A stretch of DNA of 32,817 bases from positions 1 to 32,817 of the forward strand of contig CALVHF010000018.1 in NCBI GenBank assembly GCA_944327295.1, given 5' to 3'. The translations under genes and the position numbers were made by a program. The stretch comes from an uncultured Desulfovibrio sp. (lineage in GTDB: Bacteria; Desulfobacterota; Desulfovibrionia; Desulfovibrionales; Desulfovibrionaceae). Below the pieces are notes generated by a model that saw only the letters and a program-made list of their open reading frames with translations, searched no databases and was not told the origin of the DNA. This document shows, one piece after another, positions 7,312 through 15,656 of the stretch (positions are counted from its first letter, which is position 1; the number at the start of each line of letters is the position of its first letter).

Positions 7312-8325
7312 ATGCTCTATTTCAAACCCGCACTGCTCGGTTCACACGGCCTTGATGACAGGACGCTGAAGGAAGACAAGACGTCCTGCCTCAGATTCGG
7401 TCCCTGTGGTGTTGGCACAAAGGCCCTGTACCTGAACAGCTTCTTCCTGGATCGCCGCTTCTACATTCCCGCGAGCCGTGTGCAGCGTGCCTACAAGCGC
7501 GTGGCCTTGAGCAAGGGCGCCTACACGCGCAAGGGCATCTTCGGCGCCATTCCCTATCTGGTGGTGGAGTACGATCACGGGCAGAGCATACAGTGCACCT
7601 TCAAGCACGAAGAGCATGTGGATGCCATGCTGGCCGAGATACAGCGCCGCTTCCCCGACATTGTGACCATCTCCGAGGCTGCGGCCAGAAAGCTTGCCGA
7701 GGCCAGGGCTGCGGAAGAGGCCCGCTATGTCAAAAACCTCTCGAAAAAGGCCGAAGAAAGCCTGGAGACCCTGCGCAAGGCTCTGGACTTTTTGAACAGA
7801 CGCCCCGATCTGGCCACGCGCCTTGCCGCGGACAGCAAGGCCCTGCGCGTGAACAGGCTCACCAATCCCATGCACAAGTGGGCAGCCCTTGCCATCTTCT
7901 GCATGGCCGTGGTGGCAGCAATCTATGGAGTCTCTACTTGGTATCACGGCACGGGCGAATACGGCATGCACATCACCCTGGTGGGCTTTGCCCTGATCTT
8001 CTTCTTTTCAAGCCTCAATGTGCTGCCTACGGCCCGCAACAACCGCAAGGCCCTGACCGAGCGGCTGGAGAAGACGCGCAGCGACGTGCAAGACTACATA
8101 GACAGCGTTCCTGATTTTCCCCTGCCTGCCCGCTACGCGCATCCGGCCACCCTGACACGCATGATCCGCTCCATCCGCGAGGGGCGCTCGCAAACCATTG
8201 CCGAGGCCTATGAGGACATGAAGAAGGTTTTGAAGTCCATCAACTCAAGCGTCACCGTGACCCAGACCGAATACGACGAGATTGTGGCCATCAAGCCCAT
8301 GTTTTTGCTCGAAGACTACAAGTAG
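7312..8325 (+). CDS. Unknown two-helix membrane protein with coiled-coil
   Basis: A 337-residue protein that I do not recognise. Residues 1-115 are soluble and beta-rich (KALYLNSFFLDRRFYIPASRV, GIFGAIPYLVVEYDHG). Residues 122-165 form an Ala/Glu/Lys-rich coiled coil. Two transmembrane helices follow at 189-209 and 219-239, then a charged helical tail to 337. The start at 7312 is preceded by AAGGA with 6-base spacing; longer in-frame starts run back into cstA and are not credible. It follows the cstA terminator by about 95 bases, so it probably has its own promoter, which I could not identify. It ends at a convergent pair of hairpins. Confidence 0.75.
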   Translation: MLYFKPALLGSHGLDDRTLKEDKTSCLRFGPCGVGTKALYLNSFFLDRRFYIPASRVQRAYKRVALSKGAYTRKGIFGAIPYLVVEYDHGQSIQCTFKHEEHVDAMLAEIQRRFPDIVTISEAAARKLAEARAAEEARYVKNLSKKAEESLETLRKALDFLNRRPDLATRLAADSKALRVNRLTNPMHKWAALAIFCMAVVAAIYGVSTWYHGTGEYGMHITLVGFALIFFFSSLNVLPTARNNRKALTERLEKTRSDVQDYIDSVPDFPLPARYAHPATLTRMIRSIREGRSQTIAEAYEDMKKVLKSINSSVTVTQTEYDEIVAIKPMFLLEDYK

Positions 8326-8339
8326 GTCCGACTTGCACA

Positions 8340-8375
8340 TTTTGGCTGTCCGCAAGGTGTTGCGGACAGCCAAAA
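8340..8375. repeat. 16-bp perfect inverted repeat
   Basis: Arms at 8340-8355 and 8360-8375 (TTTTGGCTGTCCGCAA and its complement) pair perfectly over 16 bp around a 4-base loop. It sits in the convergent gap between the membrane-protein gene and the DUF4116 gene and probably helps stop transcripts from both sides, though it lacks a strong T tract beyond the stem. Confidence 0.75.
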
Positions 8376-8378
8376 GGA

Positions 8379-8434
8379 AGAGTGTCCCCCGCATGCCTGT
8401 CCAGGGCGCCAAGGGCGGACACTCTTTCTTTTTT
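8379..8434 (+). terminator. Bidirectional terminator between convergent genes
   Basis: AGAGTGTCC (8379-8387) pairs with GGACACTCT (8417-8425) and is followed on the plus strand by TTTCTTTTTT. On the minus strand the same stem is followed by the T-rich TCCTTTT, so it can serve the DUF4116 gene too. Confidence 0.75.
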
Positions 8435-8494
8435 GTCCCCAAACCGGTATGGGCCCTGTCGGGCTTCTCCGGAACTGCCTCAGGATGCAGGCTC

Positions 8495-9115
8495 TCAGGC
8501 AGCCTGTTCTTCCAGAAGCCTGCGCAGGGACTTGCGCATCTCCCAGGGCGCAAAGCGCAGGGCATCGGCATTGGCGAGCACGGCCTGCCGGCACAGGTCC
8601 TCATCCTTGTACTGTTCCGGCACAAAGGCCAGGGCCATGCTGTTGCTGGCAACGGCCAGCCGGCACAGCTCCAGCGTCCTGCGCTCCTCCAGGATCCACT
8701 CCAGGGCCTCGCCATTGTTCTGCACGGCCGTGCGGCAGAGTTCCTCGTCCTTGAGGCGCAGGGGCACTTCGCGCAGAGCCAGTCCATTGGCCTGCACGGC
8801 AGCAAGGCAGAGTTCCCTGTCGCACAGGCGCTCCGGGACATGGGCCAGGGCCATGCCGTCGCTTTTCACGGCAGCAAGGCACATCTCCCTGTCGCGCAGC
8901 CCCAGAGGCACGTCCCGCAGGACCCAGCCCCTCTGCTCCACGGCAAGCCGGCAGAGTTCCCTTGTGCGCAGCATGAAGGGGATTTCGTCCAGGCCGGCCT
9001 TGTTCAGGCGCAGAGCTTCCCGGTACAGTTCGTCCGTACGCAGTTCCTGGGGAATGGAATGGAAGGCCATCCAGCCATTCTGCAAACCAATCAACAGCCA
9101 TTCTCGTATATCCAT
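8495..9115 (-). CDS. DUF4116-type tandem-repeat protein
   Basis: A 206-residue protein made almost wholly of a 24-residue repeat. Seven units with an exact 24-residue period start at residues 29, 53, 77, 101, 125, 149 and 173; each opens ELCRLAV-like and continues with a GxAL..VP..L.D pattern. A degenerate unit precedes them. This matches the DUF4116 repeat family, which forms helical solenoids, usually for protein contacts. AAGGAG sits 7 bases before the start. It is the next gene after the long lipoyl operon on the same strand, 133 bases downstream with no terminator between, so it could be a read-through member. Its partner is unknown. Confidence 0.8.
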   Translation of the reverse strand: MDIREWLLIGLQNGWMAFHSIPQELRTDELYREALRLNKAGLDEIPFMLRTRELCRLAVEQRGWVLRDVPLGLRDREMCLAAVKSDGMALAHVPERLCDRELCLAAVQANGLALREVPLRLKDEELCRTAVQNNGEALEWILEERRTLELCRLAVASNSMALAFVPEQYKDEDLCRQAVLANADALRFAPWEMRKSLRRLLEEQAA

Positions 9116-9248
9116 GGGTCAGCTCCTTGCACAGTCAGTTTTGGGAACGGCTCGGATTCAGTCTTCCATGGCCGCCTTTCATGGTCACTCTTCCTGCTCT
9201 GGGGAGGTGGTGCCAGAGCGGCAGACAGCCGGTCTTTGTTCAGGGGAC

Positions 9249-10334
9249 TTATTTGCGCGCATACTGCGGCAGGCCTAGCTGCAGCCTGATGTGGCGCCTG
9301 TCGTTTTCATCGGGGGCAAAGGGATAGTTGCGGGTGCCAGGTCCAGGCCGCCAGTTGGCATAGGGCCTGTTGCAGGCCACTTCGCCGTCACGGCCCGTGC
9401 AGCCTGAGGTGCGGAAGGCAGAACCATTGTCCAGAAGCTCGTTGATCAGGCTGTCCGGCAGGCCGTAGCCACTGATCTGTCCTGTTTCGGCAAAGTCGAA
9501 CTGCCCGGCCCGGCCAAGGTCGTTGTCAATGATCCAGCGGGCCAGCTGTATGCGCCGGTACTGATCAAGCGGCGGAGCCGGCCTGTCGGCAAGCAGGGAA
9601 CCCGCTTCCGGGAAGAAGGAAAAGAGGTGGGTAAAGCCGCCCATGTCCCGCACCCGCTGCATGGCACTGGCCATCTCCTGCTCCGTTTCGCCCATACCGA
9701 CCATGAAGTGGGAGCCGGCCATGCCGCGACCAAAGATTTCCAGGCTCTCGGCAAGACAGTCCCAGTAGCGCTGCCAGACGTGGGGACCGTGCACACCCCG
9801 GCCCCGGTATCTGTCGAAGAGCTCTGGGGTGGCCATGTCAATGGCCACGCCAATCTTGTCCACGCCGGCGTCCTTGAAGGCTTGCAGATGCTCCCTTGTG
9901 ACAATGGTGGGTGCCACCAGCACGGAAATGGGAATGTCCACGGCCTCGCGCAGGGTGCGGCTGATGGACACGGTGTCTGCCAGGGCCCGCCTGTTGGTGA
10001 GCATGGAGATGCAGATGCGCTTCACCCGTTCCTTTTTGTTCACAATGGCCTGTGCCACGTCCTCCAGCCTGAGGGCAGGCCAGCTCACGCGAATGAAGCT
10101 CTTGCCGCTCTCGCGCTTGGGAGAAAGGCCGCAGTAGGCGCAGCGTCCGGCGCAGGACGACTTGTAGGTCAGAAGCAGGTTGATGCAGTAGAGACAGGCA
10201 TTGCGGTAGAAGCTGCCGGGTGCAAAGTCCAGGGTCATGGCTGCGGCCAGACTCATGCGCACAACGTCGGGGCTTTCCTCTTCCCTGTCCAGGGTCTGCG
10301 CACTGCCTGCGGAAACTGGGGGCATATTGGTCAT
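9249..10334 (-). CDS. LipS1/LipS2-type radical SAM protein (biotin-synthase-related)
   Basis: A 361-residue radical SAM enzyme. The SAM cluster motif is C61-x3-C65-x2-C68 (SCAGRCAYCGLSP), preceded by two further cysteines (C47, C50). Near the C-terminus C312 and C321 lie in a GCTGRDGEVACNRP motif ending in RNYPF, a possible ligand set for a second cluster. Together with the neighbouring radical SAM gene, lipoate ligase and flavoprotein this fits the LipS1/LipS2 lipoyl synthase pair, which inserts two sulfurs into octanoyl-protein. Which of the two it is cannot be settled here. The start at 10334 is preferred over the long upstream extension because GAGGT lies 5 bases ahead of it and the extension is not protein-like. 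It is the last gene of the lipoate cluster. Confidence 0.75.
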   Translation of the reverse strand: MTNMPPVSAGSAQTLDREEESPDVVRMSLAAAMTLDFAPGSFYRNACLYCINLLLTYKSSCAGRCAYCGLSPKRESGKSFIRVSWPALRLEDVAQAIVNKKERVKRICISMLTNRRALADTVSISRTLREAVDIPISVLVAPTIVTREHLQAFKDAGVDKIGVAIDMATPELFDRYRGRGVHGPHVWQRYWDCLAESLEIFGRGMAGSHFMVGMGETEQEMASAMQRVRDMGGFTHLFSFFPEAGSLLADRPAPPLDQYRRIQLARWIIDNDLGRAGQFDFAETGQISGYGLPDSLINELLDNGSAFRTSGCTGRDGEVACNRPYANWRPGPGTRNYPFAPDENDRRHIRLQLGLPQYARK

Positions 10335-10521
10335 AGCTACCTCGCAAAGATGGTGAAAGCGGATGTTCGGACGCATGCTGACTGATGCGGCCCGGTGCTG
10401 TTCTGAGGACGAGCCCGATTGCGTCTCTGCCTGCCGTTCGCAACAGGCCTGTTCGGGAGCACGTTTTGGCCTGTCCCGAGTCTCTGTCTGACATCCGTGC
10501 CTGACGTCCCCTTTTTTCGGA

Positions 10522-11574
10522 TTACAGGCAGGGATCTGCGAGAGGCATGGGATCCACGGAATCCACGGAACAGCATGTTGCCTGGAAGGTGCAGGTGACG
10601 CCAAGTTCGCGGGCCAGATCCAGGCATTCCTCGGACGGCAGGGCCATGCGGTTGAAGCCGCACAGCAGGGCCAGCTGCTCCAGGGCCACGGCGTCGCGCC
10701 TTGTGCGGGCGCAGCCAAGGCTCACAATGGTGTCGGGCAGCTCTTCCCGCACCCTGGCAAAGAGCGGCAGAAGATCCGCTGGTCCAGGCGGCGCGACCTT
10801 TGCCATGGCCGTGCCAGGCAGGTTCATGAGCACAACCAGCACCAGCACCCTTGGCCTGTAGCGGGCAATAAGGCTCAGGGCCCGGTCTTCGCCAAGAAGT
10901 TGTCCAAAGTGCAGGCCTGCCACAATGTGCGGCACCACCTCAAGACCTGCCAGGGCAAGGGCCTCAAGACTTTCCTCAAGAAGCCGTGATCCTTCTTTCA
11001 GGCCGTAGACGGCCTCGTAGGTGGCAGGGGATCCGATGACATCGATGAGGGCCTGGGCAACGCCTGTGCCTGCCAGGGCCCGGGCTGTTGCCCGGTCAAC
11101 GAGGCCGCAGTGCACGCTGACATGAAGGCGTGTTTCCCGGCACACCTGGGCAATGGCAGGAAGATACCTGTCCCAGGGCAGTCGTCCCTGGCCGTCGCAC
11201 CCGCCTGTGAGCAGCACGCCAAGGGCGCCCTTCTCCTCAAGCCTTCGGCAGAGGTCGGGCAGTTTGCCCGGGTCGCTGGCATCGGGCATGGTGCGCAGGA
11301 GACTGGCGTCGCAGTGGGCACAGTGCTGATCGCAGCGATGGCCTGTGAGGGAGAGGGCCGGATACCTGCCCCGTTTCCCGTTGACCACGAACATGCCGGG
11401 CAGATAGCAGGCAAGGGTTTTGCCGTGGCGGGCCCAGGAGGCCAGGCGCAAAGAGGACAGACGGGCCAGGCAAGCCGGATCAAGGCCCTGAAGCCGGTTG
11501 TCCAGGGAAGCCCAGGCCGGCTGGACTCCCTGACCGTCAGCGAAGGGCTGCGGGAGGAGCATCTCAGGCCGCAT
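10522..11574 (-). CDS. LipS1/LipS2-type radical SAM protein (partner)
   Basis: A 350-residue radical SAM protein. The cluster motif is C81-x3-C85-x2-C88 in LTGHRCDQHCAHCDASLL, followed by a glycine motif (LTGGCDGQGRLPW). C-terminal cysteines occur in SLGCARTRRDAV and in CTFQATCCSVD and may bind a second cluster used as sulfur source. It resembles the group long annotated as uncharacterised homologues of biotin synthase, now known to include one LipS subunit. Its start overlaps the end of the upstream flavoprotein gene by 11 bases (the ATG lies inside the last codons of that gene), so translation is coupled. An AGGGA lies 5 bases upstream. Assignment as lipoyl synthase subunit rests on motif plus gene context. 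Confidence 0.75.
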   Translation of the reverse strand: MRPEMLLPQPFADGQGVQPAWASLDNRLQGLDPACLARLSSLRLASWARHGKTLACYLPGMFVVNGKRGRYPALSLTGHRCDQHCAHCDASLLRTMPDASDPGKLPDLCRRLEEKGALGVLLTGGCDGQGRLPWDRYLPAIAQVCRETRLHVSVHCGLVDRATARALAGTGVAQALIDVIGSPATYEAVYGLKEGSRLLEESLEALALAGLEVVPHIVAGLHFGQLLGEDRALSLIARYRPRVLVLVVLMNLPGTAMAKVAPPGPADLLPLFARVREELPDTIVSLGCARTRRDAVALEQLALLCGFNRMALPSEECLDLARELGVTCTFQATCCSVDSVDPMPLADPCL

Positions 11575-12646
11575 AGTATTCCCTGTTGCCTATCCAGAAG
11601 GAGCGGATGACCGTGTCCAGGGGACCGGCATGGGCTTCCCAGGCAAGCCGGCGCCGACGGGCATGAGCCAGCACGTCACCGTAGAAGTCCTGCCATTCCT
11701 CGGCATAGCCTTGCAGGTTCTCAAGAGAGCCCTGCCCTGCGGCCTGGGCCGCCCAGCGGCCGGCCATTGAGCCGGCCAGCACGGCCTGGGCAATGCCTGC
11801 CCCGGTAATGGGATGGGTGTGGCCTGCGGCATCGCCGGCCAGCAGGATGGATCCCTGCACGCAGGGCCGCTCCTCCACAGGGATCCAGCCGCCCGTGAGA
11901 CGTGGCTTTGCGCCCTGTGCCGGGCGCTCGATAAGGCCCTCGCTGCACAGCTGATCCACCACATGCCCAAGCTTGCGGTACAGGGAAGCCTGATCCTTCC
12001 TGTTGACGCAGCCAAGGCCTACATTGGCCATGTTCCCCCTGGGAAAGAGCCAGGCGTAGCCGGCGCACAAGTCCTCGTCAAAATAGACACGGGTGTGATC
12101 AAGAGGTTCCTTCAGGGGCAGGCGCAGCTGCAGGGCCGGCAAAAGCGCGCGCTGTCCCTTGTCCGCAAAGGCCGCCACCCTGGAGAGGGGGCCGTCTGCG
12201 CCAATGATGACCTCGGCCTGCACTCTTGCTTTTCGCCCGTCTGGCAGGGCCACACGGGCCGTGTGTTCGTTGTCCAGACCAAGCAGGACGTGCTCTGTCA
12301 GAATGTGTGCTCCCTCTGTTCGTGCAGCTTCGGCCAGGGCCTGATCCAGGGCGTCCCTGCGTACAATATAGCCTGGAGCGGCCAGGTCCTGAATGCAGGC
12401 GCCGTGCAGATAGGCGCGCATGGAGGCTGTTTTCTGCACCGCATAGGTGCTGACAGGCACGGGGATCTGCCCAGCCAGCTGGGCGGGAATGTACTCGGCA
12501 CAGCGCACGGGCACGCCAATGGTTTGGCGGCGCTCCAGCACAAGCACCTTTGCGCCTGCCTGTGCAGCGGCCCGGGCGGCACAAGAGCCGGCGGGTCCTG
12601 CGCCGCAGACAAGAATGTCACAGCGCATGGTCTCAAGCTGTGCCAT
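11564..12646 (-). CDS. lipT: LipT-like FAD-dependent oxidoreductase (geranylgeranyl reductase family)
   Basis: A 360-residue flavoprotein. The N-terminal dinucleotide-binding motif is CGAGPAGSCAARAAAQAG, followed by LERRQTIGVPVRCAEY. IIGADGPLSRVA and SILLAGDAAGHTHPITGAG are the conserved central and C-terminal FAD motifs of the geranylgeranyl-reductase-like family. In organisms with the sLpl/LipS1/LipS2 lipoate pathway a related NAD(P)H-dependent flavoprotein, LipT, is encoded beside them and is thought to supply electrons. The position here, between the lipoate ligase and the two radical SAM genes, matches that arrangement. It overlaps the ligase gene by 14 bases and the following radical SAM gene by 11 bases. 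AGGGAGGGA precedes the start. The electron donor is inferred, not shown. Confidence 0.75.
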   Translation of the reverse strand: MAQLETMRCDILVCGAGPAGSCAARAAAQAGAKVLVLERRQTIGVPVRCAEYIPAQLAGQIPVPVSTYAVQKTASMRAYLHGACIQDLAAPGYIVRRDALDQALAEAARTEGAHILTEHVLLGLDNEHTARVALPDGRKARVQAEVIIGADGPLSRVAAFADKGQRALLPALQLRLPLKEPLDHTRVYFDEDLCAGYAWLFPRGNMANVGLGCVNRKDQASLYRKLGHVVDQLCSEGLIERPAQGAKPRLTGGWIPVEERPCVQGSILLAGDAAGHTHPITGAGIAQAVLAGSMAGRWAAQAAGQGSLENLQGYAEEWQDFYGDVLAHARRRRLAWEAHAGPLDTVIRSFWIGNREYYAA

Positions 12647-14225
12647 GACGTCCCTCCCTTGCCTTGTCGGCAGCGGCCAGAATGGCGCGTACCAGATCCA
12701 TGTTCAGGTGGGTCTGCCGATCATAGCTGCCCTTGTAGGCAGCCCGCTCTTCGCCCAATTCGTAGCAGGTGGTGTCTTCGATATCGAGCAGGATGCCGGG
12801 CAGCCCAATGGCGGCAAAGTCCTCGGCATGCTTGACAAAGAACTGCTGGCAGCAGCAGCCCGCAAAGGCCCGGCAGCCCCGAGCCTTAAGGCGGACGAGC
12901 TCTTCTTGCAGATGCTCGAAATTGGTGATGCACACCAGGGCAAGCCCGCGCTCTTCGCCCATCTGCCAGGCCGAACCCACGGAGCACAGGCCGCAGGCCG
13001 TGCAGTAGTCCTCGTGGCGCAGGGCACAGGTTTTGTCCTTGGCGCAGTAGGGAAGCAGCAGGGCATCAATGCCCAGGGCCAGCACCTCGGTAAAGCTTGC
13101 GCAGGTGGTATTGATGCGGTTGCACCACTCAAGGGGAATGCCGGCTTTTGCTATGTCCACCTTGGCCAGTGCCATGGCCAGGGGCTGTATGATGTCTTCA
13201 GGCCCCATGTCGGGGATGTGGATGCGGCCGGAGGCAAAGAAGTCGCGCACAAGCGTGTACAGATCCTCTGCCACAATCTTCTTGCCGCGCAGGACGCTTT
13301 CGAGATCGTAGAGGGCACGGCCCGGGAAGGAGAGAAAATCGCCGGTAATAAAAAGATCTTTCAAGGTATTGCGCACGAGATCCACTTGCAGGGTGATGCG
13401 CACAAGGCCATAGGGCGACTTGCGGGCGGCCTGCACCACTTCCGTGCGCGAACGCGAAGGCCGTACCATGTCGATCCATTCCTGCGACTGAAAATGGGGG
13501 AGCTTTTCAGCCAGCAGATCCTCTTCCTCTGCCGTCAGGCCTCCTGGCACAAAGTCCACACCAAGGTCTTCGGCAAAGGCCTCCACCAGGCGGGCCTTCA
13601 CAAGCTCGCAGTCGGGACTTTTCCCAAGCTCCCAGGCAAGACAGGTCACGCGCTTGCGCACGGACTCTATTTCCTTGTCCTTGAGCTTTTCCACGGGAAT
13701 GCGCAGGCACTTGAGCATGGTCTCCACGTCAAAGTCCATGAGCAGCGTGCCCTGGAAGAGAAAGGCCGCGTCCGAGTCCGTGCCGCCTGTGCCGGAAATC
13801 TTGCGGCCGGCCACTTCTATGTCGTTGCGCGGTCGGAAGGAGGCGTCCACGCCCATGTTCTGCAGGGCGGCAATGGTCGGCTGGCACAGACGCCTGAAGA
13901 GGGCTGTGTTGGGGACAGTGACGCCAAAGACGGCCTTGTCGCAGATGAGCTCCCAACCAAGCTGGCTCTCGTCAAAGAGCAGGCCGCCGCCGCCGGTAAT
14001 GCGCCGGTTGATGTCTATGCCATGGGCCTGGCAGTAGTCCGTGCGGACCTCTTCCTGCACGGACTGATGAAAGCCCAGCAGGACCGTGGCCGGACGAAAG
14101 CGCAAGAAGCGCAGGGTATTGGTGCTGTGCCCCTGACCGCGCAGCTCCACGAGCACGGCATCAAGAGCCATGTTCTCGGCTGCCGTCAGAGGCGGCAGAT
14201 CCAGCAGACGCCATTGTGTGTGCAT
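12633..14225 (-). CDS. lplA: sLpl-type lipoate-protein ligase fused to DUF116 domain
   Basis: A 530-residue three-part protein. Residues 1-245 are the ligase catalytic domain: RRITGGGGLLFDE (residues 74-86) is the lipoyl-AMP site and K142 in GRKISGTGG is the expected catalytic lysine. Residues 255-350 look like the accessory LplB-type domain (SRTEVVQAARKSPYGLVR, LFITGDFLSFP). Residues about 360-490 match DUF116, with C394, C400, C408, C411, C414, C457-C459 and C487, a pattern suggesting Fe-S binding. Bacterial LplA lacks DUF116 and is about 340 residues long. The enzyme should attach lipoate or octanoate to a carrier, most simply the H-protein two genes away. A GGGAGG lies 7 bases before the start; its end overlaps the flavoprotein gene. 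A long 11-bp hairpin (14301-14311 with 14355-14365) lies upstream. Confidence 0.85.
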   Translation of the reverse strand: MHTQWRLLDLPPLTAAENMALDAVLVELRGQGHSTNTLRFLRFRPATVLLGFHQSVQEEVRTDYCQAHGIDINRRITGGGGLLFDESQLGWELICDKAVFGVTVPNTALFRRLCQPTIAALQNMGVDASFRPRNDIEVAGRKISGTGGTDSDAAFLFQGTLLMDFDVETMLKCLRIPVEKLKDKEIESVRKRVTCLAWELGKSPDCELVKARLVEAFAEDLGVDFVPGGLTAEEEDLLAEKLPHFQSQEWIDMVRPSRSRTEVVQAARKSPYGLVRITLQVDLVRNTLKDLFITGDFLSFPGRALYDLESVLRGKKIVAEDLYTLVRDFFASGRIHIPDMGPEDIIQPLAMALAKVDIAKAGIPLEWCNRINTTCASFTEVLALGIDALLLPYCAKDKTCALRHEDYCTACGLCSVGSAWQMGEERGLALVCITNFEHLQEELVRLKARGCRAFAGCCCQQFFVKHAEDFAAIGLPGILLDIEDTTCYELGEERAAYKGSYDRQTHLNMDLVRAILAAADKAREGRHGTA

Positions 14226-14300
14226 GCCAGGCCTCCCTTGTTGTTTCGTCCTGAACGTCTTGCCTGTCCGCCGGCCATCCGGCCTTGCGGATACGAAGTG

Positions 14301-14365
14301 CCCCTTCTGCCCCGGAAACCGTCAGAAAGCGCCTGCCTCGTCTGGTCCTTCGGAGGCAGAAGGGG
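14301..14365. repeat. Intergenic inverted repeat before the ligase gene
   Basis: CCCCTTCTGCC (14301-14311) and GGCAGAAGGGG (14355-14365) pair perfectly over 11 bp with a 43-base loop, in the gap between the HdrD-like gene and the ligase gene. No T tract follows on the minus strand, so it is more likely an mRNA stability or processing element than a terminator. Confidence 0.5.
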
Positions 14366-14372
14366 ACAGGTC

Positions 14373-15653
14373 TCACTGTGCTGCCCGGGCCTCGGCCTTT
14401 GGCTTGTCCTCAGGCTTGGGGGCCTTCGGCTGTGCCAGGGCTTTGGCCACCATCTGGGTCAGGTCCAGCACCTCCAGGCCGAGCTTGTTGCGGCGCACAT
14501 AGGTGGTCATGGTGCGCACGCACTGCTGGCAGGTGGTGACAATGGTGGAGGCACCGGTTGCCTGGGCTTCTTCCACCTTGCGCCGGGCCATGGCTGTGGA
14601 CAGGGCGGGATCGATCATCTCGAGGTTGCCGCCTCCACCGCAGCAGAGGCTGTGCCTGCCGTGATGGGCCATCTCCACAAGCTTCACGCCTGGCAGGGCG
14701 GACAGGATTGCCCGCGGTTCGTCAAAGACCCTGCTGCCGCGGCCAAGGTCGCAGGGGTCGTGGTAGGTGACAAGCAGAGGCTCGCTGTCTTCTGCCTGTT
14801 CTTCGAAGGTGAGGGCCTTGTCGCGCACAAGGTCGGCCACAAGCTCGCTTGCGTGGACAAGTCTGATGTCGTCAAGATCCGCCTCCCTTGTGTAGACCTC
14901 CTTCCAGATCTGCAGGCAGGAGGGGCAAGTAAAGACGACGGTGCTCGCCTTGCGGCGCTTCACTTCGGCCACATTGTGGGCAATGATTTCGGCCAGGGCG
15001 TCCGGCTGGCCGGAGCCAAGCAGCGGGAAGCCGCAGCACCACTCGTCGGCGCCCATGATGGTGAAGTCGGATCCGGCATTGACCAGGATCTGCACAAGGG
15101 CCATGGGAATCTTCTGGGCCAGGGGGAAGTAGGCCCCCACGCAGCCCGTGAAGTAGACGATGTCCGCCTGCCTGCGCACCAGATTGCGCGGCGCCTTGCG
15201 CATGTTGTCGAGCCAGTCCGCCCGCTCGTCGTTGTCCTCGTCAAAGACGTTGTGACTGCCTTCGAGATTGGCCCGGATGGCCCTGGTCTTGGCCGGGGCA
15301 TGGCCTGTCCCGGCCAGTTCCCTGCGCACATCGAGCCACAGGTCCTTCAGGGGCAGGCCAACAGGGCAGATTTCCTGGCAATCTCCGCACAGCGAGCAGC
15401 GGAAGACCGACGTGCCGTATTCGTCCAGCCGTGCCGCATCCACTCTGGGCGCAGCGCCAAAGGTTTCCAGCAGATTCTGCCAGAAGCCGTTTTGATCACG
15501 CAGAAGGCGCTTCAGGCCAGCCAGACGCATCTGGGCAGAGAGCCCGGCGTCTCCTGCGGCAGCCACTGCCGGGCAGACATCCAGGCACTGGCCGCATTGC
15601 GTACAGGCATCCAGGGCCAGACGCTGAGAGAAACTGAAGGCTGATGCACGCAT
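14373..15653 (-). CDS. HdrD/DsrK-like Fe-S oxidoreductase
   Basis: A 426-residue protein. Two ferredoxin clusters are complete: C17-C20-C23-C27 and C86-C89-C92-C96. Two CCG domains follow with all cysteines present: C171, C206-C207, C243-C246, and C301, C337-C338, C375-C378. These CCG sites carry noncubane clusters in heterodisulfide reductase (HdrD/HdrB) and relatives such as DsrK and TmcB, where they act on disulfides or thiols. The tail from residue 408 is Pro/Lys-rich. The start lies 3 bases after the stop of the GcvH-like gene, so the two are tightly coupled. Its natural partners here are the lipoyl protein and the decahaem/cytochrome b fusion. A lipoyl-disulfide or dithiol substrate is an inference from that context. 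Confidence 0.85.
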   Translation of the reverse strand: MRASAFSFSQRLALDACTQCGQCLDVCPAVAAAGDAGLSAQMRLAGLKRLLRDQNGFWQNLLETFGAAPRVDAARLDEYGTSVFRCSLCGDCQEICPVGLPLKDLWLDVRRELAGTGHAPAKTRAIRANLEGSHNVFDEDNDERADWLDNMRKAPRNLVRRQADIVYFTGCVGAYFPLAQKIPMALVQILVNAGSDFTIMGADEWCCGFPLLGSGQPDALAEIIAHNVAEVKRRKASTVVFTCPSCLQIWKEVYTREADLDDIRLVHASELVADLVRDKALTFEEQAEDSEPLLVTYHDPCDLGRGSRVFDEPRAILSALPGVKLVEMAHHGRHSLCCGGGGNLEMIDPALSTAMARRKVEEAQATGASTIVTTCQQCVRTMTTYVRRNKLGLEVLDLTQMVAKALAQPKAPKPEDKPKAEARAAQ

Positions 15654-15656
15654 GGG

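Noticed and set aside
10335..10718. Upstream extension of the last radical SAM gene to 10718.
   Set aside because: It overlaps the neighbouring radical SAM gene and is Trp/Pro-rich without family similarity; the ribosome site fits 10334.
12447..15644. Very long plus-strand open frame of 1065 codons.
   Set aside because: It runs antisense across the flavoprotein, ligase and HdrD-like genes, whose frames carry clear motifs. It has no domain and is a by-product of GC-rich codon use.
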